A stretch of DNA of 41,554 nucleotides from Bdellovibrionaceae bacterium UBA2316 (lineage in GTDB: Bacteria > Bdellovibrionota > Bdellovibrionia > Bdellovibrionales > Bdellovibrionaceae): the NCBI GenBank assembly GCA_002345205.1, contig DDVI01000067.1:1-41554 (forward strand), written 5' to 3'. Both the position numbers and the translations under genes were made by a program. Positions 24,316 through 32,461 of this stretch are shown piece by piece; the first letter of the stretch is position 1; each line of letters begins with the position of its first letter. The notes beneath the pieces were generated by a model. The model searched no databases and was not told where the DNA came from. It was given only the letters and a program-made list of their open reading frames with translations.

Positions 24316-24325
24316 AAGTTATCCT

Positions 24326-25258
24326 TTAATTTGCGGGTTTAGCGCCAGATTGATTCTGCTGACTGGATTGTTGCCCAGCTTGCATTTGCTGTTGTTGTTG
24401 TAAAAACTGGTTTACTTTAGCTACGTACTCTTTCAAATTCGCATTTTCTTGCTTTAGTAAATTGATTTGAGTCAGGCCTTGTTGCAAGTGATTGTAATAA
24501 TCCTGAGATTCTAAATGCTTTTTATCGTACCCCATTTTTAGTTCAACGATTTTGTTTTCGGCAACCGTCATTAGGTTTTTCATATTTTCATTTTGCTTAT
24601 GACTTGCTTCTTCGATTTCGTTTAATGAACCTTGTAAATCTTCGATCTGGCTGTTCAAGGCGCGGATTTGATCGTCTTTATCTAGCATTTTTTGATTTAA
24701 CTCTTCGATAGTAGCGCTAATTTTTTCTTTTTCTCTGAACCACTCATCGCGATCCATTTGATACTGATTTTTTGTTTTGGCTAGTTCCAGAGTCAGTTCT
24801 TCTTTTAAAGCATCATTCAATTCAAGGTCTTTTTGTGTATTTTTAATTTTTTCTTGAAGCTGAAGATTGTATTTGCGTTCTTCGTTTTGAATTTGCTGAG
24901 CACGAGTCTTAAGACCTTGCATTTCAAGTTGCAAGTGCAGGGCGATCTCGTTTGATTTAACTAGATCAGCATTTAACTTCGTATTGATATTTCGTTCGGC
25001 TTGAAGCTGTTCCGTAATCATTCGTAACTGACTGTTGTGTTCTGATTTTGAAACTTGCAAACTCTCAAGCGATTTAATTTTGTTGCGGAATTCGTCTTGA
25101 GTATCAAGCAAATCACTGTGGAACTTTTTGATTTGCGTTTGCATTTTTTCAAACTTGTTTGTTTGTGGAAGTGAAATGTCGTCTCTGTGAGAAAGTTCAT
25201 TCAACTTATTACAGATTTCATCAAATAGTTTTTCATGTTCAGGTGTAGTATTCATCAT
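24326..25258 (-). CDS. long coiled-coil protein
   Basis: I start it at the ATG at 25258 (310 aa); the upstream TTG at 25264 is possible. Residues about 5-270 form nearly continuous coiled coil (heptads in SLEEMKGQ-like Leu/Glu/Lys/Gln patterns, for example EKIKNTQKDLELNDALKEEL). The C-tail is Gln-rich (about 285-310: QQQQQMQAGQQSSQQNQSG). No TM or signal peptide, so it is cytoplasmic. No named family. It is the first gene of the coiled-coil / YbjQ / YbjQ / M48 operon, with an 11-bp gap to the next gene. A scaffolding role is inference. Confidence 0.75.
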   Translation of the reverse strand: MMNTTPEHEKLFDEICNKLNELSHRDDISLPQTNKFEKMQTQIKKFHSDLLDTQDEFRNKIKSLESLQVSKSEHNSQLRMITEQLQAERNINTKLNADLVKSNEIALHLQLEMQGLKTRAQQIQNEERKYNLQLQEKIKNTQKDLELNDALKEELTLELAKTKNQYQMDRDEWFREKEKISATIEELNQKMLDKDDQIRALNSQIEDLQGSLNEIEEASHKQNENMKNLMTVAENKIVELKMGYDKKHLESQDYYNHLQQGLTQINLLKQENANLKEYVAKVNQFLQQQQQMQAGQQSSQQNQSGAKPAN

Positions 25259-25522
25259 GCCCAAAGTCTATGTGGGTGGGCTAAGGTCCGTCAAATAGTT
25301 GAAGGTCTAGTACTGGCCTCGATTTTGACAATTTAAAGCTCGCTTTGGTTTGGTGATTGAAATTGAAAAACTAAAAACGGAACAATAAATTTTTTTCTTG
25401 AGTGATTAAATTTCAGACAGTTTTTGTTCTTTGGTTTGGAAAAAGTTTAGGATTTTGAATGGCGCCTTCTTTGTTTTGCGGGGGAATTTCCAATTGGTCC
25501 CATGGTTTGGTATAAAGGCTCT

Positions 25523-26578
25523 ATGAAATTTCGGCGGTGGGTGTCTGTATTCTTTCTTTTTATTACTGTGTTTACGCTTGGGTGTGAAGAGGCGCCGGAA
25601 AGTGTTTCTCAGAGTGTGGTGCGTGCTTTGGATGAACATGATGATTTTGAAAGTTGGAATCAGTCGGATTATCATCCTGAAAAAGTTTTTGATGATTGGT
25701 TAGAGTGGCAGACTGAGAGTTCTGTTGTATGTAATGAGCTTTTAAAATTATCTGATCTGGATCTAACCGTGTTTGAAAACCAGATTCGTGATTCTAAATA
25801 CAAGAAAATACTTGTCGGTTGTCAAAGAGTCTTGATTCGTCGTTTGGATTTATATTGGAATCGTGAACGCGGATCCGTCACTATTCCTAATTTAGACTTC
25901 AAGTTTACTACAGACACCTTAGTCATAGATTCTGTCCCTCGAGGAAAAATTTTATCTCAGGGATTGGAACGTAAGCGGGTTCTTTTGACATTTGATGATG
26001 GGCCACATCCTGAATACACCGAAAAAATGCTTAAGATATTTAAGCAAACCGGGGTCAAGGCATTATTTTTTTTATTAGGAAAAAGTGCCCGAAAGTTTCC
26101 CGACGAAGTATATAAAATCGCGGCGGAAGGGCATGCGGTCGGTAGCCATACAGAAAGTCATTCGTGTGTCGCTTTGAATTCACGCTGTCGTAACACCAAT
26201 CATGCTCCCTTAAGTTCGAAACAGTCCTACAATGAAATTGCGACCGGTGTTCGTAGTGTGGTTGAAGTTTTAGGATGGACGCATCCATTTTTCAGATTTC
26301 CATATGGGGAATCGTCGCCTGAATTGCAAAATTACCTATACGGGCGAGGCTTCTTTGATTTCTATTGGTCGATTGATTCAGAAGACTGGAAAAAACGGGG
26401 TTTAAGTGACTATTACCAGGGCTTGATTGCCAAAGTTGATCGTCAGCAAGGTGGTAATATTCTTTTCCATGATATTCACAAGAAAACCTTAGAGGTCATG
26501 CCCCTATTTTTAAAATACCTTTACAAAAATAACTATACAATCGTGGTAGTTAAAGCTAAACCGATTACCGCTTTTTAA
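25523..26578 (+). CDS. lipoprotein polysaccharide deacetylase (NodB family)
   Basis: Starting at the ATG at 25523 the product (351 aa) has a lipoprotein signal ending in the lipobox FTLGC; an ATG at 25502 would spoil this. Residues 25-150 are an unnamed domain. The NodB domain starts near 155: LTFDDGPHP (catalytic/metal Asp pair), GSHTESH (two metal His), FRFPYGES (Arg motif), and the late NILFHDIH. All classical motifs are present, so it should remove N- or O-acetyl groups from a glycan, most likely peptidoglycan or a surface polysaccharide. The segment SHSCVALNSRCRN may hold a disulphide. Bdellovibrio deacetylates prey peptidoglycan with such enzymes; whether this one does is unknown. Confidence 0.88.
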   Translation: MKFRRWVSVFFLFITVFTLGCEEAPESVSQSVVRALDEHDDFESWNQSDYHPEKVFDDWLEWQTESSVVCNELLKLSDLDLTVFENQIRDSKYKKILVGCQRVLIRRLDLYWNRERGSVTIPNLDFKFTTDTLVIDSVPRGKILSQGLERKRVLLTFDDGPHPEYTEKMLKIFKQTGVKALFFLLGKSARKFPDEVYKIAAEGHAVGSHTESHSCVALNSRCRNTNHAPLSSKQSYNEIATGVRSVVEVLGWTHPFFRFPYGESSPELQNYLYGRGFFDFYWSIDSEDWKKRGLSDYYQGLIAKVDRQQGGNILFHDIHKKTLEVMPLFLKYLYKNNYTIVVVKAKPITAF

Positions 26579-26588
26579 GGAATGTGCA

Positions 26589-26966
26589 GTGGACGTTGAT
26601 AGACCTTCGACATGGAAGAAATTTACCTCTGATGAAGTATGCCATAGCTGTGTAGCTAGCTGCTGCACTATGCCTGTTGAGGTTACGCTGACTGATTTGA
26701 TTCGGCTTAATCTGGTGACTGAAGACGAAGTCCAAAATATGGGTATTCGAAAAGTAGCCAAGAAATTGGTGAAAGAAAAATGGATTTCAACTTACCGCGA
26801 AGGAACGGGATTGTTTATGCTGACTCAAAAAGCAAATCGCGATTGCATTTTCCTGGATACCCGAACTCGTCGTTGCACAAATTATCAATTGCGACCGGAC
26901 GTATGTAGACAGTTTCCAAGCATTGGTCCTCGTCCGGGATTCTGTCCCTATATTAAGAATGGGTAG
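26589..26966 (+). CDS. YkgJ-like cysteine-cluster protein
   Basis: The 125-residue protein starts at a GTG (26589) with AAGGAA 6 nt upstream; it follows the deacetylase by 10 bp, so it is probably co-transcribed. It has the YkgJ-type set of cysteines: CHSCVASCC near the N-terminus, then CIFLDTRTRRC, CRQFP and FCPYI. These likely bind a metal or iron-sulphur cluster. No TM or signal peptide. The exact function of this family is not known. Confidence 0.8.
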   Translation: MDVDRPSTWKKFTSDEVCHSCVASCCTMPVEVTLTDLIRLNLVTEDEVQNMGIRKVAKKLVKEKWISTYREGTGLFMLTQKANRDCIFLDTRTRRCTNYQLRPDVCRQFPSIGPRPGFCPYIKNG

Positions 26967-26968
26967 AA

Positions 26969-27910
26969 TTATTCTTTCATGATTTTGTTGTCTTCCATTG
27001 AAGCGACTTTTTCCATCGTCTTCGTTTGGATTTCCATCAACTGAGCTTTAATTTGATCAGCCAATTCTTCAAGATGTTTAAATTCGTCGCCTGCTCTTAA
27101 TTTCAAATGGGCGGGGCGACCTGCTAAGATGTCATCTAAGAATCGTTCGAACGCATACAAAGGTCCAGCTATTCGGTGGGAAATAGTTTTTCCAACCGTA
27201 AAAAGAATGGCGCAGAAACCGACGGAAATAACCAAGAATGTGATCACAAATGGCGAGATAAATTTGTTAATCAGGAACTGATTGCCACCAACAAGTTCGG
27301 AAATGGAAACCCGTAAATAGGTGTAAGAAAACACTAAACTAATAACAGTTAGGCCCACTCCGACACCCAGAAGGACGAAACAATATTTTAATTGGAAGGA
27401 CGGATTTACCCAATATTTTCGGCGCGAATTATGTTCTGGCCACAGAATTTCGCCTTCTTTGATGATCGCCGAAACGATCATCGCGTACCCCACCCACTGA
27501 ACCGCATCCGCAATATTGAATGCCGGACTTGAAAGTGCCGGTGTCCCTAAGACGATGAAGTCGACCACATAACCCCAAATAATTCGATCCGCAACGTTAC
27601 CTAAAATTCCACCGATTAATATAGATAGACCCGTTCGCAAAACGAGTGACTTGATAGGTAGTAAATACTGAATGATGACATAGATACATAACAAGAATGC
27701 GCCACCTGTTGACAACGAAACGATACGCAGCACTTGCGGGAGTTCCGAAAACAAGCCCAGCATTGCGCCATGATTGTGGTGCAAAACAAAATTCAAATAA
27801 CCATAAGAGTGAACGCCTTCTAAACCATTGGCCCACAACTTAGTTACACGATCTAGTACCCAGCATACAACAAGAGGAAGTAGTACGATAACCCATTCAA
27901 TTCGCTTCAT
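26969..27910 (-). CDS. lspA: lipoprotein signal peptidase fused to a two-TM HAMP-like module
   Basis: Residues 1-155 are signal peptidase II, which cleaves prolipoproteins at the lipobox in the inner membrane. Four TM segments carry both catalytic Asp: D108 in GGILGNVADRI and D135 in SPAFNIADA; the LHHNHGAMLGLF motif is also present. Unusually, the protein continues to 313 residues. Two further TM segments (about 174-198 and 216-240) are followed by a HAMP-like helical region (about 240-290, SHRIAGPLYAFERFLDDILAGRP ... LRAGDEFKHLEELADQI) and a short coiled coil. Standalone LspA is about 160-170 residues. The extra part resembles the membrane-HAMP half of a sensor without any kinase. It is divergent from dacB. 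Confidence 0.9.
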   Translation of the reverse strand: MKRIEWVIVLLPLVVCWVLDRVTKLWANGLEGVHSYGYLNFVLHHNHGAMLGLFSELPQVLRIVSLSTGGAFLLCIYVIIQYLLPIKSLVLRTGLSILIGGILGNVADRIIWGYVVDFIVLGTPALSSPAFNIADAVQWVGYAMIVSAIIKEGEILWPEHNSRRKYWVNPSFQLKYCFVLLGVGVGLTVISLVFSYTYLRVSISELVGGNQFLINKFISPFVITFLVISVGFCAILFTVGKTISHRIAGPLYAFERFLDDILAGRPAHLKLRAGDEFKHLEELADQIKAQLMEIQTKTMEKVASMEDNKIMKE

Positions 27911-27998
27911 AAACGTCAGTATGAATTCAAAAGAAATTTCAGTAAATAAAGATAAATTTTTTTTGCTTAAAAGCTAGAGGGAGGTCTACAATTATTGA

Positions 27999-29426
27999 AT
28001 GACAACAAATAAAATCAGTATGACTTTCGTCTTGGCCTTCAGCTTATGCTACAGTGTTGTGAGTTTCGCAGCTGCGACTGACGGCGGAAATGCACTTGGG
28101 AAACAAATTGAAAAAGTAGTAACACAAAGTAAAATTCCACGAGGCGAATTAAGCCTGATGGTTTCCTATATAGATAATCAAAAAAGCGAAACCGTTTATG
28201 AATTGAATTGCGAACAAAAGAAAATTCCGGCTTCAATTAGTAAGCTTGCAACCGCTGGCGCGGTATTAGATCAGTTTCCTCCAGGGCATAAATTCAAAAC
28301 AGTATTAGGACTAGATGCCGATAAAGTGTCCGGCGAAACCTACTCGGGAGATTTATATCTAAAAGGGGGTGGCGATCCATCGTTTGTTTCAGAAAACATG
28401 TGGTTTCTGATAAATCAGTTTGAAAGAAATCAAATTAAGAAAATCAAAGGTTCAATTATTGTGGATGATTTGCTTTTTGATAGCGTTCGATTTGATGAGA
28501 GTCGCCAGGAAAACCGCGTGGATCGAGCTTATGATGCTCCGGTAGGTGCCATGTCGTTTAATTGGAACTCTGTTAATATTTTTGTTCGTCCGGATCAATC
28601 TGGAAAAAAGCCAAAAGTATTTTTAGACCCAGATGTTGAAATATTCACCGTGGATAATCGTGCTCAGCAAAATGAAAGTGATAAAACAGATATCTTTGTT
28701 GAAAGAAAAGGTTCGCAAATTATCGTCAGCGGAACGATCGGCAAAAAAAGCAAAGAATTCGTAGCGTACAAAAATATTCAAGATCCAGCGGAATGGAGTG
28801 GGCGCAATTTGAAATTGTTCCTAAAACAACGTGGTATTGTCGTTGAAGGCGAAGTCAAAGCAGGCGTGATGCCAAAATCTATGAAAATTGTAGCAGAATA
28901 CGAAAGCAAAGCCATCGAAGGTATTCTGGCTGATATGAACAAGTTTTCAAATAACTACGTAGCCGAAATGTTAACTAAAAATCTAAGTATTTCGGGTGAT
29001 GATATTGGTACTTTGAAAAAAGGCATGGGTAAGATTAACGAATATCTTGCTCGAATTAAATTGCCTAAGGATCAATACTACTTGATTAACCCATCTGGAT
29101 TAACTCGTGAAAATAAAATGAGCGCGAAAGCCATGACTTATTTTTTAGAGGTGATTCATAAAGACTTTAAAGTGTTCCCAGAGTTCTTGGTGTCTTTACC
29201 AATTTCTGGAGTCGATGGGACATTGAAAAAGCGCATGCGGAACGAGCCGGCAGAACGTTGGGTTCGTGCGAAAACAGGATATTTAACGGGAGTCGTAAGT
29301 CTAGCTGGCTATGCCGGACGTGCCGATGGTCGTGTGTTTCAGTTCGCTTTTATCTTTAATGGCGGTACAGATGAGGCCAGAATTAGAAACTTTTTTGATA
29401 AAATTCTGAATACCTTGATAGACTAA
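27999..29426 (+). CDS. dacB: DacB/PBP4-type D-Ala-D-Ala carboxypeptidase-endopeptidase
   Basis: The 475-residue class C penicillin-binding protein trims or cuts peptidoglycan cross-links in the periplasm. It has a signal peptide (cleaved near AFA/SFA, about residue 24). The active site is S79-I-S-K82 (SISK), then SNN in KFSNNYVAEML and KTG in VRAKTGYLTGVV. Long insert domains between SxxK and SxN are typical of the S13 family. An in-frame stop lies just before the ATG at 27999, so the start is here or at 28020. The transglycosylase follows after 4 bp, so a two-gene peptidoglycan-hydrolase operon is likely. Bdellovibrio uses PBP4 enzymes both at home and on prey; which type this is cannot be told. 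Confidence 0.93.
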   Translation: MTTNKISMTFVLAFSLCYSVVSFAAATDGGNALGKQIEKVVTQSKIPRGELSLMVSYIDNQKSETVYELNCEQKKIPASISKLATAGAVLDQFPPGHKFKTVLGLDADKVSGETYSGDLYLKGGGDPSFVSENMWFLINQFERNQIKKIKGSIIVDDLLFDSVRFDESRQENRVDRAYDAPVGAMSFNWNSVNIFVRPDQSGKKPKVFLDPDVEIFTVDNRAQQNESDKTDIFVERKGSQIIVSGTIGKKSKEFVAYKNIQDPAEWSGRNLKLFLKQRGIVVEGEVKAGVMPKSMKIVAEYESKAIEGILADMNKFSNNYVAEMLTKNLSISGDDIGTLKKGMGKINEYLARIKLPKDQYYLINPSGLTRENKMSAKAMTYFLEVIHKDFKVFPEFLVSLPISGVDGTLKKRMRNEPAERWVRAKTGYLTGVVSLAGYAGRADGRVFQFAFIFNGGTDEARIRNFFDKILNTLID

Positions 29427-29430
29427 ACAA

Positions 29431-30642
29431 ATGAAACATTTGTTTTTATTTATCTGCATGTTGAGTGCGAGCTTTGCACAATCTACTCCTTCTACTTTAG
29501 ATGAAACTCCGGTCACCCATGATGAAATTCTGGGTGCTGCAAACCCATTCGGTGCCCGCGAATGGCGTAGTCCCGATTTTGATTCCCAAGGTGCATTTAT
29601 TGGCGCAAATAAAGATGCGTTCAAAGTTCCTAAAGGAATGGAAGCACGAGTCGAATTTTGGAAAAAAGTTTACACAGAGTATACGACAGAGCAGGGTATT
29701 ATTCACAACACTGAAAACCTAGGTGAAGTGTATAAGAAAGTTGATTTCGGCGACATTATTTCGAATAAAGAACTAACACGCTACCAGATCGAAAAAGAAA
29801 AACAAAAACGAGTCGATAGCCTTAAGAAAATTGTCCTCTTGGAAAAACCGAATCTTAAAATGGACGACCTGCGTTTTCAATTGGGACAGAAAGATCGCGT
29901 CGAAACGGCAATCTTTTTATCCGGTCGTTATCTTGAAGACTTCGAAGATATCTTTAGGCAAAATCAGTTACCGATTCAGCTAACCCGTTTAGTATTTGTA
30001 GAAAGTTCATTTAATGTTCTAGCACGTTCAAAAGTTGGTGCTAGTGGCTTATGGCAGATTATGCCATCGAATGCGCGTCCCTATAAAATGATGGGTCCTT
30101 TAGTTGATAAACGAAATCATCCTATTGAGGCCACAAAGTTAGCGGCTAAAATTTTAAGAAGTAACTTTGCAATGCTAGAGGACTGGCCACTGGCCGTTAC
30201 AGGCTATAATCACGGGCCCACGGGTGTAATGAAAATGACAAAGAAATACAAAACGCGTGATTTGGCGGAGCTTATCGAGAACGTGAATTCACGTAAGAGT
30301 TTTGGTTTTGCGTCTAGAAATTTCTACGCTAGCTTCTTGGCAATTTTAGAAGTGGAAAGTAATGCCCCTAAGTATTTCAAAAATATTAAATGGTCTAAGC
30401 GCATTCCCGGTGAGCCACTAAAGATGAAACATGCGCTACCATTTGAAATGCTGACTCGTTGGTTTGATAACGATTTGCTGAAGTTGCAAATTTATAATCC
30501 TCATTTAAGCCGCAAGTTGATTTCTAAATCCAATGCAGTTCCGCATGGGACTTGGCTATTAATTCCAGAGAAATCCTATTTAACGGCTCTATCAGATATG
30601 GCTCGCATCAAGCGTCGCGTGGCAAGCTTAGATCGAAACTAA
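29431..30642 (+). CDS. lytic transglycosylase (SLT domain, MltD-like)
   Basis: The 403-residue exported enzyme cleaves the glycan strand of peptidoglycan. It has a signal peptide (about 1-16, ...SASFA). A helical N-part (about 70-175) precedes the SLT domain (about 175-300). The catalytic Glu is E191 in LVFVESSFN; then come GASGLWQIMPSNA and DWPLAVTGYNHGPTGV. No LysM is evident; the region after 330 has only a weak LysM-like feel (MKHALPFEMLTRWF ... PHGTWLLIP). It is 4 bp after dacB, which suggests coordinated glycan and peptide cutting. Its stop overlaps the convergent gene by 4 nt. Confidence 0.9.
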   Translation: MKHLFLFICMLSASFAQSTPSTLDETPVTHDEILGAANPFGAREWRSPDFDSQGAFIGANKDAFKVPKGMEARVEFWKKVYTEYTTEQGIIHNTENLGEVYKKVDFGDIISNKELTRYQIEKEKQKRVDSLKKIVLLEKPNLKMDDLRFQLGQKDRVETAIFLSGRYLEDFEDIFRQNQLPIQLTRLVFVESSFNVLARSKVGASGLWQIMPSNARPYKMMGPLVDKRNHPIEATKLAAKILRSNFAMLEDWPLAVTGYNHGPTGVMKMTKKYKTRDLAELIENVNSRKSFGFASRNFYASFLAILEVESNAPKYFKNIKWSKRIPGEPLKMKHALPFEMLTRWFDNDLLKLQIYNPHLSRKLISKSNAVPHGTWLLIPEKSYLTALSDMARIKRRVASLDRN

Positions 30643-31082
30643 TTTTTTGTTAAACAGTAATTAAGAGCGACATTTCTGTTATGTGGAAATGTCATTTCAT
30701 CAGTTATAGTCTTGCAACGTGCACGCTTAACCGGATGAGTTTCAAGACATGACCAAAGAGCTTTGTCGCGATTTTCAGAGTAGTAGAGCTTCTTTGCTGT
30801 CCTAACACATTCATCCATTTTCATACGTAAGATATTGTCATTAAGACAACCTAAAACCAAAGAATCAGACGACGTCGTGTGTTCCATGACTCGAGCTAAA
30901 TTTAAGCAGGTATCGACAGACGTTCGTACACGGCTTTGATTGAAGCAGTTAATTTTTTCTGCATCACGATCAGCCGGAGATTCAAGTCTATTAGAAGCAT
31001 TCAAACACATACGATAGGAATCGCGGGTATTCGCTGCGAAGGAAATAAGTGGTAGTAGAAGAAAAAAAAATAAGTTTTTCAT
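30639..31082 (-). CDS. exported cysteine-rich protein of unknown function
   Basis: The 147-residue product has a signal peptide (about 1-16, MKNLFFFLLLPLISFA). The mature part has about 8 cysteines spaced roughly every 15-20 residues in repeating units like 'YRMCLNASN..ADRDAEKINCFNQSR', 'VDTCLNLARVMEH..LVLGCLNDN', 'MDECVRTAKKLYYSENRDKALWSCLE' and 'RARCKTITDEM..NVALNYCLT'. These look like four helical hairpins, each with two Cys, a degenerate internal repeat. Function unknown. It is periplasmic or secreted. Its stop overlaps the convergent transglycosylase gene. Confidence 0.72.
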   Translation of the reverse strand: MKNLFFFLLLPLISFAANTRDSYRMCLNASNRLESPADRDAEKINCFNQSRVRTSVDTCLNLARVMEHTTSSDSLVLGCLNDNILRMKMDECVRTAKKLYYSENRDKALWSCLETHPVKRARCKTITDEMTFPHNRNVALNYCLTKN

Positions 31083-31186
31083 AATAACAGCAGCCGCATG
31101 TTATCACAAAATTTGAAAAAAAGACAGAATGTTAGATGGAAAAATGACTGTAAATAAACACGACAACGTGACGATTTAGGTGCAAA

Positions 31187-31552
31187 TTATTGAAAGCGAG
31201 ATAGCATTTTCTTAGAAATGTCTTCTTTCTTGATGAAGGTCACCCCAAAACCAACGCCTTTCTTCCAAACGACTTGGCCAAAAAGATTACGAGTTTTGTT
31301 AAGGGATTTAAGAGGTAATATCAGACGAATGCAATCGCCTTCCTGTGGAACGTAATCACCTTTGGTAAGTTCAAGAAAACATCCTGATACGGAAAGATTC
31401 TTCATCATACCTTTCATCGTTTCCATGCGACCGAAAACTTCAATGGTAGCTAACTCATTGGTAGTGAATCTTCTTGCGACTTCTTGCATACGTCCCCTCG
31501 CCATAACTAGTATATCGTACTTTTCGGGACGGACATTAATATGGTTTCGCAC
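31187..31552 (-). CDS. PilZ-domain protein
   Basis: The 121-residue protein has a PilZ fold pattern: a N-L-S-V-S-G motif (the NxSxxG element of c-di-GMP binding), then a GDYVPQEGDCIRLILPL stretch and GQVVWKKGVGFGVTFI. The upstream RxxxR motif is degenerate (RRFTTN; the second Arg is missing), so c-di-GMP binding may be weakened or lost. The start is a GTG at 31552 with a weak AAAGAAA; an ATG at 31504 is the alternative. It is a stand-alone PilZ, possibly tied to motility or pilus control. It lies downstream of the palindromic element. Confidence 0.78.
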   Translation of the reverse strand: MRNHINVRPEKYDILVMARGRMQEVARRFTTNELATIEVFGRMETMKGMMKNLSVSGCFLELTKGDYVPQEGDCIRLILPLKSLNKTRNLFGQVVWKKGVGFGVTFIKKEDISKKMLSRFQ

Positions 31553-31662
31553 TTTCTTTTAATGGGGAAGATATATCATTTGAAAAAGGCGTTTGTATTG
31601 AAATGGGAGGGGGGCTCGAGGAACGGGCGTTTGAGGCGTCTCGTTTTGGGAAAAATCTCCCG

Positions 31663-31900
31663 TTTCTTTTCGGAGGCGGATCTTTTCTTTCCCTGCTCTT
31701 TGTTCTGGGTTTATCGAGGGATCTTCCGTTTGGGAGAGGCTCTTTCAAAGACATGAAAAAAGCTCAAACAGTCCTCTCCGTGCGCTTCGCGCCGGCTGCG
31801 GAACTCGTTTTTTCATGTCTTTAAAAGAGCCTCTCCCAAACGGAAGACCGAGCTTGAATTGGCAGAGCAAGGAAAGAAAAGATCCGTCTCCGAAAAGAAA
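31663..31900. repeat. 238-bp nested palindromic element
   Basis: The outer arms 31663-31699 and 31864-31900 match at 35 of 37 positions as reverse complements. The inner arms 31723-31761 and 31808-31846 match at 38 of 39. Between the inner arms is a 46-nt loop (31762-31807), itself GC-rich (GCGCTTCGCGCCGGC). The asymmetric middle pieces differ (23 and 17 nt). Transcribed, it would form a long hairpin. It lies in the 411-bp gap between the PilZ gene and folA, both on the minus strand. It has no credible protein; small ORFs in it are by-products. It could be a MITE, a terminator-like barrier or a structured RNA. Confidence 0.8.
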
Positions 31901-31963
31901 TTACCCACACCGCAGCCAATTTTTTTGTTGGGTCTCAGTTTTCAAGAGGTATATGGCTACGGT

Positions 31964-32461
31964 TTATTCTCTGTGGTATATTTTGAAGTCCATCCCGATG
32001 TTTCCGTCGATGGATCTTTTAAGGACTTCTTCGCGGAATTTTGATTTGTCGAATTCAGGGAAGAATGTGTCGCCTTCGTAGTCTTTGTTTAACTCTGTTA
32101 AGATGATTTTGTTTGCGATAGGGATGAACAGTTTATAGATTTCGGCGCCGCCGATCACTGCGACTTCGTCGGGCCAGCCTTGTTTGATAAGTTCTTGGGC
32201 TTTGGCAATAGATTCATCAACGCTTTTTACGAAAACGACTCGGTCTTGGTGTTTGTCTGGAGTCGATCTTGAAATTACGATGTGGAATCGGTTAGGTAAT
32301 GTTTTTGGGAGCGAATCAAATGTTTTTCGCCCCATGATCATGATTTTGTTTTTAGTCGTGGTTTTGAAAAATTCTAAATCTTCGGGCAAGTGCCAGATTA
32401 ATTTATTATTATTTCCGATCGTGCGATTTTTCGCCATCGCTGCGACTAATGATAAAATCAT
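31964..32461 (-). CDS. folA: dihydrofolate reductase
   Basis: The 165-residue enzyme reduces dihydrofolate to THF with NADPH. Key parts are MILSLVAAMAKNRTIGN, LIWHLPEDLEFFK with catalytic D28, MGRKTFDSL, and the late EVAVIGGAEIYKLF and YEGDTFFPEF. Length is normal. Its start overlaps the thyA stop by ATGA, so the pair is coupled: ThyA oxidises methylene-THF to DHF and this enzyme restores it. The palindromic element begins 64 nt after its stop. Confidence 0.97.
   Translation of the reverse strand: MILSLVAAMAKNRTIGNNNKLIWHLPEDLEFFKTTTKNKIMIMGRKTFDSLPKTLPNRFHIVISRSTPDKHQDRVVFVKSVDESIAKAQELIKQGWPDEVAVIGGAEIYKLFIPIANKIILTELNKDYEGDTFFPEFDKSKFREEVLKRSIDGNIGMDFKIYHRE

Noticed and set aside
25265..25522. 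AT-rich 258-bp region with a minus-strand ORF (25406-25675)
   Set aside because: The ORF is a shadow overlapping the deacetylase start, with a basic low-complexity product; the gap otherwise shows no clear feature beyond room for two divergent promoters.
29301..29624. 107-residue minus-strand ORF across the dacB / transglycosylase junction
   Set aside because: It overlaps two well-supported genes on the other strand; no ribosome-binding site or family.
31536..32081. Several overlapping small ORFs on both strands (31536-31756, 31603-31824, 31815-32081)
   Set aside because: They arise from the palindromic element, so both strands give similar peptides (SLKEPLPNGR appears twice). No credible ribosome-binding site or domain.
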